NCBI GenBank assembly: GCA_949751835.1
Contig: CATKHK010000011.1
Coordinates: forward strand, 124,327 to 188,326
Reading direction: 5' to 3'
Length of the DNA stretch: 64,000 nt
Origin: Blepharisma japonicum
Taxonomy: Eukaryota; Ciliophora; Heterotrichea; Heterotrichida; Blepharismidae
Each line of letters opens with the position of its first letter. Positions within the stretch are counted from its first letter, which is position 1. A model generated the notes under the pieces. That model saw nothing but the letters and a program-made list of their open reading frames with translations. It was not told the DNA's origin and searched no databases. A program made the translations under genes and the position numbers. Below are positions 23,313 through 34,921 of this stretch, piece after piece.

Positions 23313-25223
23313 ATGGAAAAAGTTTTCTCCATAAGAGAGAATGAAGACATTAGAGAAGCTCAAGTGCTGAAAGAAGAAGAAAATTCAAGCTTTATTGAAG
23401 TTCATCAAGAAAACATCCCAAAAACAGACATAGGGCATGATGGAAGAACGAAAATCCAACTGTGCTGGGACAATGTTAGCTATGTCATCGATACCAAAGG
23501 TGAAGAGACGCAGATCCTAAAATCAGTTTCTGGCAAAGCCAACCCTGGGGAGCTTTTAGTTTTGATGGGCTCTTCAGGAGCTGGAAAGACAACACTTCTG
23601 AACATCTTGGCTGGAAGACTTAAAAGCTCAGGCAACGCAAAAATTATTGGCCAAATAACAGCAAATGGGACAAATATCAAAGACCTAGATTTCGGGTATT
23701 ACTCAGCATATGTAACCCAAGAGGATATCCTGCTTACTAATCTAACTCCAAGGGAGTCCTTAATGTTTAACTCAAGACTTAGGATGCCAGGCCATTACCA
23801 AGATCACGTAGATAGGGTAAATGGAATCATTGCAGACCTTAGATTGGCCAAATGTGCAGAAAATATTATTGGAAGTGTAACCAAAAAAGGACTATCAGGA
23901 GGTGAAAGGAAAAGGGTTTGCATTGGGATGGAACTTATCACTGACCCAATTGTCCTCCTACTTGATGAGCCTACATCTGGGCTTGATAGTTTTACAGCAG
24001 AAGTCGTTATTGACTTATTGATAGAGCAGGCAAGGAAAGGTCGAACTGTAATGTCAACTATCCACCAACCAAGTACCAGTATGTTCGATAAGTTCGACAA
24101 ATTACTTTTATTAGCAGAGGGTCATCTAGTATATCAAGGTCGTGCTTCTGATTCAACAAAATATTTTGCAAAAATTGGGTACGAGTGCCCTAAACTTATG
24201 AATCCAGCTGACTATTACATGAGACTTCTTCATGTTGTAGATAGGAAACATCAAACTGAAGAAGAGCATGAAAAAATTGAAAATGTAGTAGCAGCTTATA
24301 ATTCAATAGAGCAAGATGAAGAAGATTACGATAAATCAAAACTTGAGCCTTTAGAAACTAAGCATTTAATCTCCCCTACAAACTTTGCAGAGCAGTTTAT
24401 GATTCTGCTTCAAAGATCTTGAATAAATATAAGAAGAGACCCCCTTGCTGGTGAATTTTTGCTTCTCGAATACATGATGAAGGCCGTTATAATCGATTTG
24501 ATGTGCAATAACTTAGGCAAAAATTATGATTCTTCAGTAACCAGAACTCAAATCCTATTTATGTCTGTAGTCACTGTATCTTTTTATTCATGCCAAAATG
24601 CAGCTATGCAGTTCCCTAATGAGACTCCTTTATTCCTAAAAGAGAGTAAGCAAAGGATTTATTCCACAATATCTTATTACTTGGCCAAATCACTGGCAGA
24701 TATTCCTATGCAAATCCTTCCACTGCTGCTCTATTGCCTCATGATATACTGGGCAATTCCTTTAAATGAATATGATGCTAGCAAGTTCTTTATTTTTTTC
24801 TTTATTCTGATTTTGCTCCAAATTACCGCTTTAGGTGTCGGATATATTTTAGGATGTATGGTGCAAACATCTACTGTTGCATTGGCCATTACACCAATAT
24901 TTATGCAGCCTATGATGATGTGGTCTGGATTATTTCCACATGTAAATGATTATCCTCAGGGGTTTTCATGGGTACAATATTTTTCTGTAAGTTTTATTTA
25001 GTGTATGAGATGGGCTGTTGAAGCTCTTATGGCGAATGAATACAATGATTTGGGGATGCACTGCCAGCATTGTACAGATTGCAAGAAATGTGATATTTTA
25101 AGTGATTATGGTTTTAATAGAAGTATTGGAGAATGTGTCTTGTATCTCTGTGTTCTGCTTGTGGGATATAGAATTATTGCATATTTGTTCCTTCGGAAGA
25201 GAGCTATTAATTCTCGTAGATAA
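23313..25223 (+). CDS. ABCG half-transporter, copy 5
   Basis: A 631-aa ABCG half-transporter starting MEKVFSIRE at ATG 23313; a GTG at 23292 only extends the open frame. Walker A, signature, Walker B and H-loop are present. Codon 370 is TGA (24420-24422), aligned with TGG in copies 1, 4 and 6. The 15-nt intron is at 24987-25001; the last exon has HCQHCTDCKKC. The membrane domain and 3' flank match the pseudogene at 18028-18734, so this is the surviving sister of that relic. An out-of-frame ATG occurs 13 bases upstream of the start. Confidence 0.94.
24987..25001 (+). other. 15-nt intron in ABCG copy 5
   Basis: GTAAGTTTTATTTAG at the conserved position, phase 0. Confidence 0.93.
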
Positions 25224-25477
25224 TTTTTTTATTAAAAATGTGTATTTATAAAAATATTAAATGAAACTAAATTATTTAAAATGCTGTCTAATAACTAATT
25301 TTCATCAAATTTATCATCCAATGGGAAAATAGTTTAATTAGTAATTAGATAGAAATAATCAGTTGAAGTTAAATAAAGCGTTTTATTAAGCTTATTGATT
25401 GCCTAAAAAAATTGAAAAATTTAGAGCAATTAGCAAATTATTATATGCAACTTATTGTTTAAATCACTATTAATGGC

Positions 25478-25800
25478 ATGAAAGCAATTTATTTAGAAGA
25501 TAATAAAGGTGATAATAAAATATGAAAGATTCAAACAAAATACTCAAATAAAATTAAGGTGGAATATATAATAAAATATACTCTCAAATGTTCATGCAAA
25601 CAATATGAAAGAAATAAGATCTTATGCTCCCACCTTCTGTTTATTTATAAAATTACTGGAAGAAAAATTATAAAATTGATATAGAAAATACAGACTATTA
25701 CCATCAGTCTAATGAAGAATTATTAAAAAGAATCCAAGCATCAACTTATTTTAGGAAGCGTAATTTAACTCCAGTTAATCCAGAAGAGAGAAAAAAATAA
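25478..25800 (+). pseudogene. SWIM-type zinc-finger fragment
   Basis: From ATG 25478 a 68-codon frame (one TGA as Trp) encodes KCSCKQYERNKILCSHLLFIY, a good CxC...CxH SWIM finger, and ends in TAG at 25682. The shifted frame immediately continues with convincing protein (TDYYHQSNEELLKRIQAS) to TAA at 25798. No GT...AG intron fits the junction, so one frameshift seems to break it. SWIM fingers of this form occur in MULE-type transposases and in host proteins; no catalytic domain is visible here to decide. It is either a fragment or a small broken gene. Confidence 0.55.
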
Positions 25801-26189
25801 ATAGCAATTAAACCTATGTCCTAATATCTATATTTTATTATTAAAAATAAATATTATTATATATGCCAAGCCTATCAAAAATATAAATTTAAATTTTGCT
25901 ATCCCTCCTTCTCAAAAGCTATTTTACATATTTATTTAAAAATTTAAAACTCGAAGACCTTTTGCATAATCCTACGTTTTTTTCCAAAATTAAGCTAAGA
26001 ATCAAGTGTAATCTCCACAGATATGCATCTAGGTAGGCCAGCTACAATTCTGTAGTTGAAAATTGAGCAGCACTTCATACCATTATGCATTCCTACCGAG
26101 AAGCCAATGATAATGATTCGCACCATAGCAAAGAAGTCATTATTTTTATAGCTTTCGAAGAAAGAAATTTTGATATACTTAGACTACAA
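25801..26189. other. AT-rich gap, no gene seen
   Basis: No sustained frame. An ATG frame at 26085-26324 only reads antisense-free filler and then enters the kinase relic in the wrong frame, so I do not count it as a gene. Confidence 0.45.
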
Positions 26190-26640
26190 GAAGCTATCTT
26201 TGGGATAAAGCTAAAGACCCTCATTGTAGCACCCAACAATACTGCTTTTTCAACTGTCGTCGTAGAATTTACTATATTTCCAATCATCAATTTAATGCAA
26301 AAAATCAAAAATTTTGCACTTTAAGATTCAGAGAAATTGAAGATTCTCAGCAGCAAATTAAGGCAAGGTATATACTGAGTAGTTCGACTTGTCAAGCATC
26401 AGGACTCAGGCCAATATTACGCTTTAAAACAAATAATAAATATATCGATTCTCATTTATGAGCATCCTAAAGTGAAAAATTGAAATTCAAGATTCCAAGA
26501 GAAACTCGGGTTAATCAAAATAATATTAAATAAAAGGAATAAAAATATATAGAAGTATCAACTGTCCAAATTTTAAAGGGAGAAATTGAAATCATATGTC
26601 AATGCACCCTCCCGATAGCTGCAAAATCCTTTCGTTTTTA
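26190..26640 (+). pseudogene. Decayed MYND-kinase 5' region, relic 2 (two overlapping pieces)
   Basis: The first piece (about 26190-26510) matches the intact kinase through the MYND finger (AGCACCCAACAATACTGCT) and into the N-lobe (GAAATTGAAGATTCTCAGCA; CAATATTACGCTTTAAAACA). A second piece (about 26540-26640) repeats the region around the alpha-C helix (AGAAGTATCAACTGTCC, GGGAGAAATTGAAATCAT). Frames are broken throughout. Two partial copies imply at least two duplication or rearrangement events here. Confidence 0.72.
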
Positions 26641-28342
26641 ATACTAAGTAATAATACTATGCCAAATAAAATATAATTTATAGCAGGTATAAATACCTAT
26701 TTAAGTGAATCTTTTTCATAAAGAGGAAATATTTAGCCTCTCAAGAAAAGCAATTTATTTACCAAAAATATTTGGTCCTTATAAAAATAGCATTTAATAA
26801 GACTTTAATAATTTTTTTATCTATTGAATAGACATAAAATTTATCTACATGGATCAACAGCTGTAAAGCATTTGGTAAAAATTTTTTGACGGTCTTAAAG
26901 TTTGGTTGTAAAATCAGGCATTTCCTATTCACAGCTCAAACACCATTTTATCCTTGCTAAACAAATTTATCTCATATATAATTTAGCTTAATATACTTAA
27001 TCTAGCTGATTTACAAATGAAACTAACTAAAAGTTATAGCCAAACTATCAATTTGGCTTGCTCACGGAGAAGGCATTGCAGGTTGAAATAACTATATATC
27101 TAATATAATTAGAAACATGCTCGATTTTAAATTTCACTGCATTTATCAATATCTTATTTATTCGATTCATCTGGAATTGAGTAAAAAATGGCTTTATTTA
27201 ATCCAATAGGCTATAGATTAATGCTCCTTAAACAACTTTCCTAAATCGCAATTTCAAATAAAGGGATGAGTTACTTATAAGGTCCATTGATAAAAATATA
27301 CGATTCTTTGAGTTATAGACCAAAGAGATTACTTCGTGAATTTGTGGTGCTCAGTTTAGTGGCTAGTAGAAAAACCCCTGCTTGAGCTGGAAGCAGTTAA
27401 CTGTCGTTTCATTTGTGGCCTGTTGTTCTGAACTGAATCTGTTCTCATATGCAAATCGCATTGAACAAAGAAATTGTTTCTAAACAGATTAATTTTATCT
27501 TATCTTAAACTTAAAACTTTCCTAAATTTTTCTTAAAGGAATTTTTGATAATTTGCTAGCCATTTTAACCATTATTTTTACCAATAAAATTTACCTATTT
27601 TGATTTAATTTTTGTAACTGCTTGCTTTAAATTTTTGGCTGTTTAAGTAGATAGAATTAAATAAAAAAACCTGCGATACCAATTTATAAGTAATTTTAAA
27701 ATCAATTATAATTAGTCTTTTCAAAAATTGAAGTAGTTTGGAGCTATGAGAGACTGTAATAAATTCATTTCCTAAATTTCATTCAATTTCTGAACTGTGA
27801 ATATTTATAGTAATTATGCACTTATAAAATAGATTTACAATCAGATATCGAAAAGATGATAGAAATTTAAAATTCATAAAAAAATTATATGATTAAGCTG
27901 ATTGTAAAAAAGAAACTATTGGTAAAAGAAAAGCAATTTTTAGCTATTTTCGATAAAGCTATTAGCTAAATTCAAGTGGCAATATTTTTCTTGGCACCAG
28001 AGTTAAGCCATTAATAGTTCCTATTCCATAAAAATAGGAAACTATGCGTTTACATGTTGAAGTTTTAACAAGCACTTATTAGAACTTATAAACCTTAATT
28101 TTAAAGTGATATATTTTCCAATTATATAATTTTCCAATTTTTTAAATGCAAAGTCTATGTCATCAATTTTTATAAAAAAATGCTTTGAAAGTAGATTCTA
28201 GAATTTTGTAAAAACTAAAAATTATCAATTTTATCAAAGGAAAAACAAAATAAACATCAAATCAATATTAGACATCACTTCTTTCTAGTCTAATTTTAAT
28301 TTAATTCTCTTAGAATTGAAATTAAGCGATGGTTAATATAAA
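26641..28342. other. Non-coding, mostly the upstream part of duplicated segment A
   Basis: From about 26990 onward this is the partner of 19200-20347, that is, the region upstream of ABCG copy 6. It is AT-rich, diverged by many small indels, and without open frames. I see no gene in it. Confidence 0.6.
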
Positions 28343-30261
28343 ATGGTTAAACCTAGAGTCTTCTCCAGGAGAGAGAGTCAAGAAGGAAATTTAGAGACTC
28401 CTGCGATAAATGAAGAAGAAAATTCAAGCTTAGTGGAAGTTTATCCGGAAAGTACTCCATCAGAACCTACAAGGCATGATGAGAGGACAAAAATCCAACT
28501 ATGCTGGAATAATGTTAGCTATGTCATCGAAAAAGAAGGCGAAGAAACCCAGATCCTTAAATCAGTTTCAGGTAAAGCCATCCAGGGGAGCTTTTAGTTT
28601 TGATGGGGTCATCAGGGGCTGGAAAGACATCACTTTTGAGCATCTTAGCTGGAAGACTTAGTAGCACAGGCAACGCAAAAGTTATTGGCCAAATAACAGC
28701 AAATGGAACAAATATTAAAGACCTTGATTTTGGGTACTATTCAGCATATGTAACCCAAGAGGATATACTACTTCCTAATCTAACTTCTAGAGAGTCCTTA
28801 ATGTTTTCGTCAAGGCTTAGAATGCCGGGTTCTCATAAAGAACATGAAGAGAGAGTTAATGGGATCATCGAAGATCTGAGATTGATGAAATGTGCAGATA
28901 AAATCGTAGGGAGCATAACCAAAAAAGGACTATCAGGAGGTGAAAGGAAAAGAGTGTGTATTGGGGATGGAGCTCATCACTGATCCTATTGTCCTACTGC
29001 TTGATGAGCCTACTTCTGGGCTTGATAGCTTTACAGCAGAAGTTGTCATTGATTTATTGATAGAGCAAGCAAGGAAAGGTAGAACAGTAATGTCAACTAT
29101 CCACCAACCAAGTTCAAGTATGTTCGATAAGTTTGATAAATTAATTTTATTAGCAGAAGGTAATCTTGTGTATCAAGGCCATGCTGCTGATTCTACAAAA
29201 TACTTTACAAAAATTGGCTATGAGTGTCCTAAACTCATGAATCCAGCTGACTATTATATGAGAATTCTTCATGTGGTAGATAGGAAACATCTTACAGAAA
29301 AAGAGCATGAAACGATAGAAAACATAGTAGCAGCTTATGATTCAGTAGATCAAAATGAAGAAGATTATGATATATCAAAGCTTGAGCCTTTAGAAAATAA
29401 GCATTTAACATCTCCTACAAATTTCGCCATTCAATTTTTAATATTGCTTAAAAGAGCTTGGACAAATTCAAGAAGAGACCCACTTGCTGGACAAATTGTA
29501 TTTTCTGAATACATTACGATGGGTGCCGTGCTTGCTTTGCTTTGCAATAACTTAGCAAAAAATTATGATACTTCGTCTACCAGAACTCAAGTCATATTTA
29601 TGTCAAGCACACTTGTGGCTTTCTATGCTTGCCAAAATGCAGCTATGCAGTTTCCCAGTGAGACTCCTTTATTTCTTAAAGAAAGTAAACAAAGGATTTA
29701 TTCCACCATTTCATACTATCTTTCCAAATCATTTGCAGATATTCCTATGCAATTACTTCCAATATTATTCTATTGCCTTATTATATATTGGGCAATTCCT
29801 TTCAATGATTATGATGCCAGCAAATTCTTCATTTTTTATTTTATACTTATTTTGGTGCAATTAGCAGCGGCAGGGGTCGGGTACATTATAGGCTCTTAGT
29901 CAAATCTGAGACTGTTGCATTAGGTCTTGTCCCTATATTTATGCAACCTATGATGTTGTGGTCTGGATTGTACCCACATGTAGACGACTATCCTCAAGGA
30001 TTTTCTTGGCTTCAATACTTTTCTGTAAGAATTATTTAGTGCATGAGATGGTCCTCTGAAGCTCTTATGGTGAATGAGTATACTGACTTGGGAATGCATT
30101 GCCAACATTGTACAGATTGTAAGAAATGTGATATTCTAAGGGATTATGATTTTACTAGAAGTATTGGAGAAGATGTCTTGTACCTCTGTATTCTTATGGT
30201 GGGATATAGAGCTATTGCATATTTGCTGCTTTGGAGAAGAGCTGTCAATTCTCGTAAATAA
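28343..30261 (+). pseudogene. ABCG half-transporter copy 6, three frameshifts
   Basis: Nearly identical to copy 4 along its length, but three single-base indels break the frame. One base is missing just before the Walker A region (near 28583, where copy 4 reads AACCCTGGGG and this copy ATCCAGGGG). One G is added after the signature (near 28965). One base is missing in the membrane domain (near 29895). The 15-nt intron (30025-30039) and the terminal exon with HCQHCTDCKKC are intact. Either it is a very young pseudogene or these are uncorrected errors in a repeat-rich assembly; single-base indels in short homopolymer contexts make the second option real. Confidence 0.85.
30025..30039 (+). other. 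15-nt intron in ABCG copy 6
   Basis: GTAAGAATTATTTAG, identical to the copy 4 intron. It is preserved although the gene upstream is frameshifted. Confidence 0.88.
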
Positions 30262-30553
30262 GCAATAATAATTTTTTAATAAAATATGAATAAATAGATT
30301 TTTGATATTTCTATTCCCGATCTATATAAATTATATGTCGGAAATAAAGAATATCAAAATGCATTGATAAATGAAACTAAATTATCTTGCTAAACTAAAA
30401 ATCAAGTTTTTATTTTCCTACATATATAAAATGTTTAAATTAAAATATCAACATATTATTTATACCCTCTTGTTTCCTTTGAACTTAAAACAACAAAATT
30501 GATTTTTGTTTACAAATAATTAATTATTAATTATTTTTCTTAAATCTATATAA

Positions 30554-32344
30554 ATGTCATGCTCAAACCCCTCTTGCCAAAATAAAGCAGACGACTTTGA
30601 AATATGCCCTCGTTGTAACACCCAACAATACTGCTCTTCCAACTGTCGTAGAATTGACTGGATTTCCAAACATCAATTTGAATGCAAAAAACCAAAAATT
30701 TTTACACTCAAAGATTTCAGAGAAATTGAAGATTCTCAGCAACAAATTTTAGGCAAAGGAACATACGGAGAAGTTCGACTCGTCCAGCATCAGGAATCAG
30801 GCCAATATTACGCTTTAAAACAAATTAAAAAAGATAAGTATATCGAAGCATCATCTGTAGACATCTTAAGGCGAGAAATTGAAATTCATAAAACCTTAAA
30901 CCATCCAAATATTATACAATTAATCCAATTTTTCGAAGATGACGAATCTGTCTATATTTTGCTTGAATACGCAGCCAGAGGATCACTATTTCATTTAATC
31001 AGGCGTCAAAGAGGTTTGCCTGAAGAAAAAGCCTGGAAATATTTTACCCAGACTTGTATAGGAATAAAGTATATGCATGATAATCATTTTATCCATAGAG
31101 ATATGAAGCCAGAAAATATTTTATTAGATGGAAATGATAATGTAAAAATTTGTGATTTTGGATGGTGCACTCAGAGTAATGAAACTAGAAATACTTTCTG
31201 TGGGACATTGGATTATATGGCTCCTGAAATGATATTAAGTAACGGGCACTCTTTTGAGGTAGACATATGAGCTTTAGGAGTCTTACTATTTGAGCTAATT
31301 CATGGATATCCACCTTTTAGATCAATAAAAGACTCTGAGAAATGTAAACAAATCATAAACGCTGAGGTAAAATTTAAAAATAATTTAAGCGAGCAGGTAC
31401 AAGATTTAATACTAAAAATATTGCAGAAAAACGCAAAGGATAGGCTGAGTTTATTAGAAATTTTAACGCATCCTTGGGTTGGACTATATGTTCCTGATAA
31501 TGAATTTGAGCCAAATGTCAAAGTTAGGCACCCAGAGTATGGAGAAGGGGTTATTCTGGAAGTCAAAGGGTTAATAGTATTTGTATACTTTCCAGAAAAA
31601 AGTTTTACATTAAAAATTACGATTTCAGATGCTATGAGTATCATGAAAATTATTTACGAAAATGAGAATGAATTAAATGATGAGGATTTTAGAGATACAG
31701 CTGGAGGCCTTGGATTAGGGCTTTTATCAGAGAAAACATCATCAAAAATTCAAGGAAATAATCATTTGGAAATATTAGCAGAAAAACCTGAAGAAAATGT
31801 ACTAGCAAGTGAAGAAAATGTTAAAGAAAGTGAAGAGGAAGAAGAAATCGAAGTAATTGAAAACCTCGAAATATATAGTGAAGATGAAGAAGAAATTATT
31901 CAGATTCAGAAAAATATTGCCCTTGATGAAAACGAAGGAGCAGGTGGGCTATTTCTAAACGATGAAGAAATTGATTCACTTATAATTAAACGACAGCACG
32001 CTGTAAAACTAGCTATACTTTCAATTGACAGGCCAATAAGAGAAGCATCAAAAAGAAACATAAAAAAGGTTGAACCAAATCCTGCCATTAAAATTGAGAA
32101 AGTTCCTAATATAATCAAGCCAGTTGATAACAAAGAAAAATCAATAAAAAAACCTGAACCACAAAGCCAAGAATTAAAAGATAAAGAAAAAGAGCTTAAT
32201 AAACTAGTTTTGTCTCTTGAAAATCCCAACGGCGCAAAGCGAAATAATTATAGAGCAGTTGAAAAACCTAAGAAAAAAGAAAAATCAGGATTTGGAAGCT
32301 TCTTCTCAGGTCTTCTTGGCTGCACTCAAAGAGATAAAAATTAA
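30554..32344 (+). CDS. MYND-finger / Aurora-like protein kinase fusion
   Basis: A 596-aa protein with an unusual order. Residues 3-44 form a MYND zinc finger with all eight ligands (C3, C8, C18, C21, C27, C31, H40, C44). A complete Ser/Thr kinase domain follows (about 63-310): GKGTYGEV glycine loop, YALKQIKKDK, HRDMKPENILL, and DFGWCTQ...CGTLDYMAPE, which is the Aurora-type activation segment. One TGA (31268) encodes the Trp of subdomain IX (DIWALGVLL). After the kinase comes a short beta-rich stretch (VRHPEYGEGVILEVKG) like the small Tudor-like domain of DUF3553, then an acidic region and a basic tail. The catalytic residues are intact. Decayed copies of its 5' end occur at 19039 and 26190. 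Role unknown; a scaffolded kinase is a reasonable guess. Confidence 0.92.
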
Positions 32345-32462
32345 AATATGTAACAAATTTCATAATAAATAATTAATCCTTGCCTTAATTTATAAATAAT
32401 AACACTATCTATTTAGACCAGATTTTAAACCAGAAAAGCACCTTATTTTAGTAAATAAAAAC

Positions 32463-32786
32463 TTATTTAGGAGTTTCTCTAGAGTTTGCGAACTCATTAT
32501 AAGCTTTGTCGAAGCCAGCTGAGCGACTTAAGGCAATTACTACTTTATTTCTGCGTCTATCAATGTTTTTATGATCAGGTTCAGTCACTGAGAGTGTCTC
32601 GAACTTTTCCAAGTCAGCGTATCCCAGAGAACAAAGCATCTCGGCAGCCCTCACAGTGTTAGCGCTGGCTTCACCCAAACCTTGAAGTTCCACGTGGCCA
32701 TGTTCTTTGAGAATTTCTTTTGAGTGGGCTACAAAAGCTGGATAAGGTCTGCGAAGGCTGACTTTGATTACAGTACTGTTTTCCAT
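32463..32786 (-). CDS. Alba-domain nucleic-acid-binding protein
   Basis: A 107-aa protein, almost entirely one Alba domain: VIKVSLRRPYPAFVAHSKEI, then GLGEASANTVRAAEML, then two more strands. Alba proteins bind RNA or DNA; in protists many act in translation control or RNase P/MRP-like complexes. The sequence does not decide among these. ATG at 32786; all Trp-free, so the code is not tested here. Confidence 0.85.
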   Translation of the reverse strand: MENSTVIKVSLRRPYPAFVAHSKEILKEHGHVELQGLGEASANTVRAAEMLCSLGYADLEKFETLSVTEPDHKNIDRRRNKVVIALSRSAGFDKAYNEFANSRETPK

Positions 32787-33114
32787 GCTAGAGAAGAACT
32801 AAATTATACCCATGACATTTTTTGGGTATTCTAGGATTTTATTATTAAATTTAGGTCTTGAAGTTATGAATTAATTTTGTAAGGAAATAAGATGCTAGGC
32901 ATAATAAGTTATTGAAATACAATAAAAATAGAAATTTTCTTTGGAATATATAAAATAAAATATTTTGAGAAATAAAAACAATAAATAATTGTTTAATATA
33001 TAGAATATCACAGTTACAATGAACAGCTCTCTATAGAGTAGTCTTTAATATCACAAATTTGTAAAATTATATTAAATGCTAAAGATATTCACCAAGATTA
33101 TATTAAATAGAATC
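32787..33114. other. AT-rich gap, no gene seen
   Basis: Upstream region of the Alba gene and downstream region of the RAP gene, both on the minus strand. No sustained frame or recognisable RNA. Confidence 0.55.
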
Positions 33115-34908
33115 TTATTTATTAGCTATTAGCTTTTCTACTTTTCCTATTATTTCCTCATCAGCCATATCATATGACCCAATATTCAAAATTTCCCACC
33201 CCTTCAACTCTAGAACTTTATCAGGAGCAGTTTTAAAGCGTTTTAAAAACCTCGCTGGAAAAATATAATCTGAAATCTTATTAATCCTTATCAATTTCTT
33301 TGATAAAGGAATTGCAAAATCAAAATAAAAATTGCAATAGTAGTCTCTTATGAAGTCTGATCTCCTCGATAATAAATAATCACTTATAAGTGTATGAGTG
33401 CTTGTCAAATTAATTTTTCTCAATTCTCTATCTCGAGCCAATCTCCACGATGAATTAATATCCTCAATATAAGGCTGAATCCTGTTATAAAATTCATCAT
33501 AGTAAGGAGAGCCATACAAAGCTACATGAATAATATAAAAATAATTCCAATTGGCATTGTTACTTGATAGAATTATTGCGTCATCAAGAAATCTCCTCCA
33601 AAACCTTTCATCATAATCTCTACTAAGGCTACAAAATGAAGCTATTTTAGCTCTCTGCACATCATTTGCCTCTTCATAATTCTCAAACAGAATATTTTTA
33701 ATTCGTCCAAGTAGTTCAATATCATAATTTTCAAAGTTATTTCATAGAGCAGATATAAATTCTAAACATAAGTCTATCTTTTCTAATATTTTTAAATTTG
33801 AAAATTCAGCTGTTTCTAGTTTTTCTTTTATTAATTGGATAAATCTATCATCGATACAGCAGGTCTGCTCATTAAATTGTTTTATTGACTGTGCCAAATT
33901 AATATTAGTCATCTTTGGAAATCTTTCTAAGAAATTTTCATAAATTATCTTATGTATTGGATCATTTTCCGACTGAAAATCAGGCAGTTTTCCAATACAC
34001 GATAAAAATGAAGTAAAATATGAATCTTCAATACTTTTGATATTTTGAATTAAAAAGCAGCCAATTTCTTGAGATAAGTTTTGATATTGATTATTTTCCA
34101 AAAGAAAAGATCTAAGGTAGCCACATGCTTGAGAAGAGCTTATTTCACCATTGAGAAAGCGAGTTTCAAATACTTTCTGTATAACTTTAAATAAATCTTC
34201 TCCTTCTTCAGTTTTTAGTGATAATCCTCCTACATAAGAATTCGCAAAAGTAAAGGCATTTGACAATAAAAAAAAATTGTGCCCTTCTAAGCTTTCTAAG
34301 TCTTTTCTAGAAACATATTTTGATAGTGACTCATAAATTTCTTTGTATTTTGCAACATTAGTTGGGGTTTCAATAAGTCTTGTTATCGAGTTCAGTTTTT
34401 TTACTTTCAAATAGCTTCTGTTTTTTGATAAATATTTTAATAAATCCTCTTCTATATTTTCATTTTTTGGAATATTCCCAATTTTATGCATTAAAAGTAT
34501 GTTGCTCAGACAAATATCAATGTCTTTATTGTCAATATAATTTCTCAAAGATCTAGCTACAGCTTCTTCAAATAATTTCAGTGCATTCTTTGATGAGTGC
34601 CTAGTAAAATTTTCTTTCATAATCGTACTTATAAATTTTGCTAATTCATCATAAATGCCTTGAAATGTAAAGTGGCTGACTTTTTCAAATGCTTTTTCCA
34701 GCTCTTCAGCCCCAATTTCATTTTTCTTAAATTTTTGACAAATTTCAGCGATTTGACCAAGATTTAAATATGGTTCTTTAATTCTTCAATTCCCCCTAGG
34801 AGAAATCGACTCTGTTGTATAAAATCTGTGCTGAATCCTGGAAATATTGGATCTTTTGCTTGCAAAAGACAAATAGTTAAATGCTCTTTTAAGTGAAAAT
34901 AGAAGCAT
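33115..34908 (-). CDS. Mitochondrial RAP-domain-like protein
   Basis: A 597-aa protein with two TGA codons read as Trp (one near residue 42, one at 33742). The first 35 residues (MLLFSLKRAFNYLSFASKR...HRFYTTES) are a textbook mitochondrial presequence: basic, amphipathic, no acids. The middle is a helical-repeat-like region. The C-terminus (LELKGWEILNIG followed by a helix ending KLIANK) resembles a RAP domain, the module of FASTK-family and alveolate mitochondrial RNA-processing proteins. Likely role: organellar RNA stability or processing. The start ATG 34908 is only 13 bases from the start of the divergent gene at 34922. RAP assignment is by pattern and moderately sure; the mitochondrial address is stronger. 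Confidence 0.75.
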
Positions 34909-34921
34909 TTCAGGAATATAA

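Noticed and set aside
26085-26324. 79-codon + ORF at 26085
   Set aside because: Its second half is the kinase relic read in the wrong frame, so the open frame is accidental.
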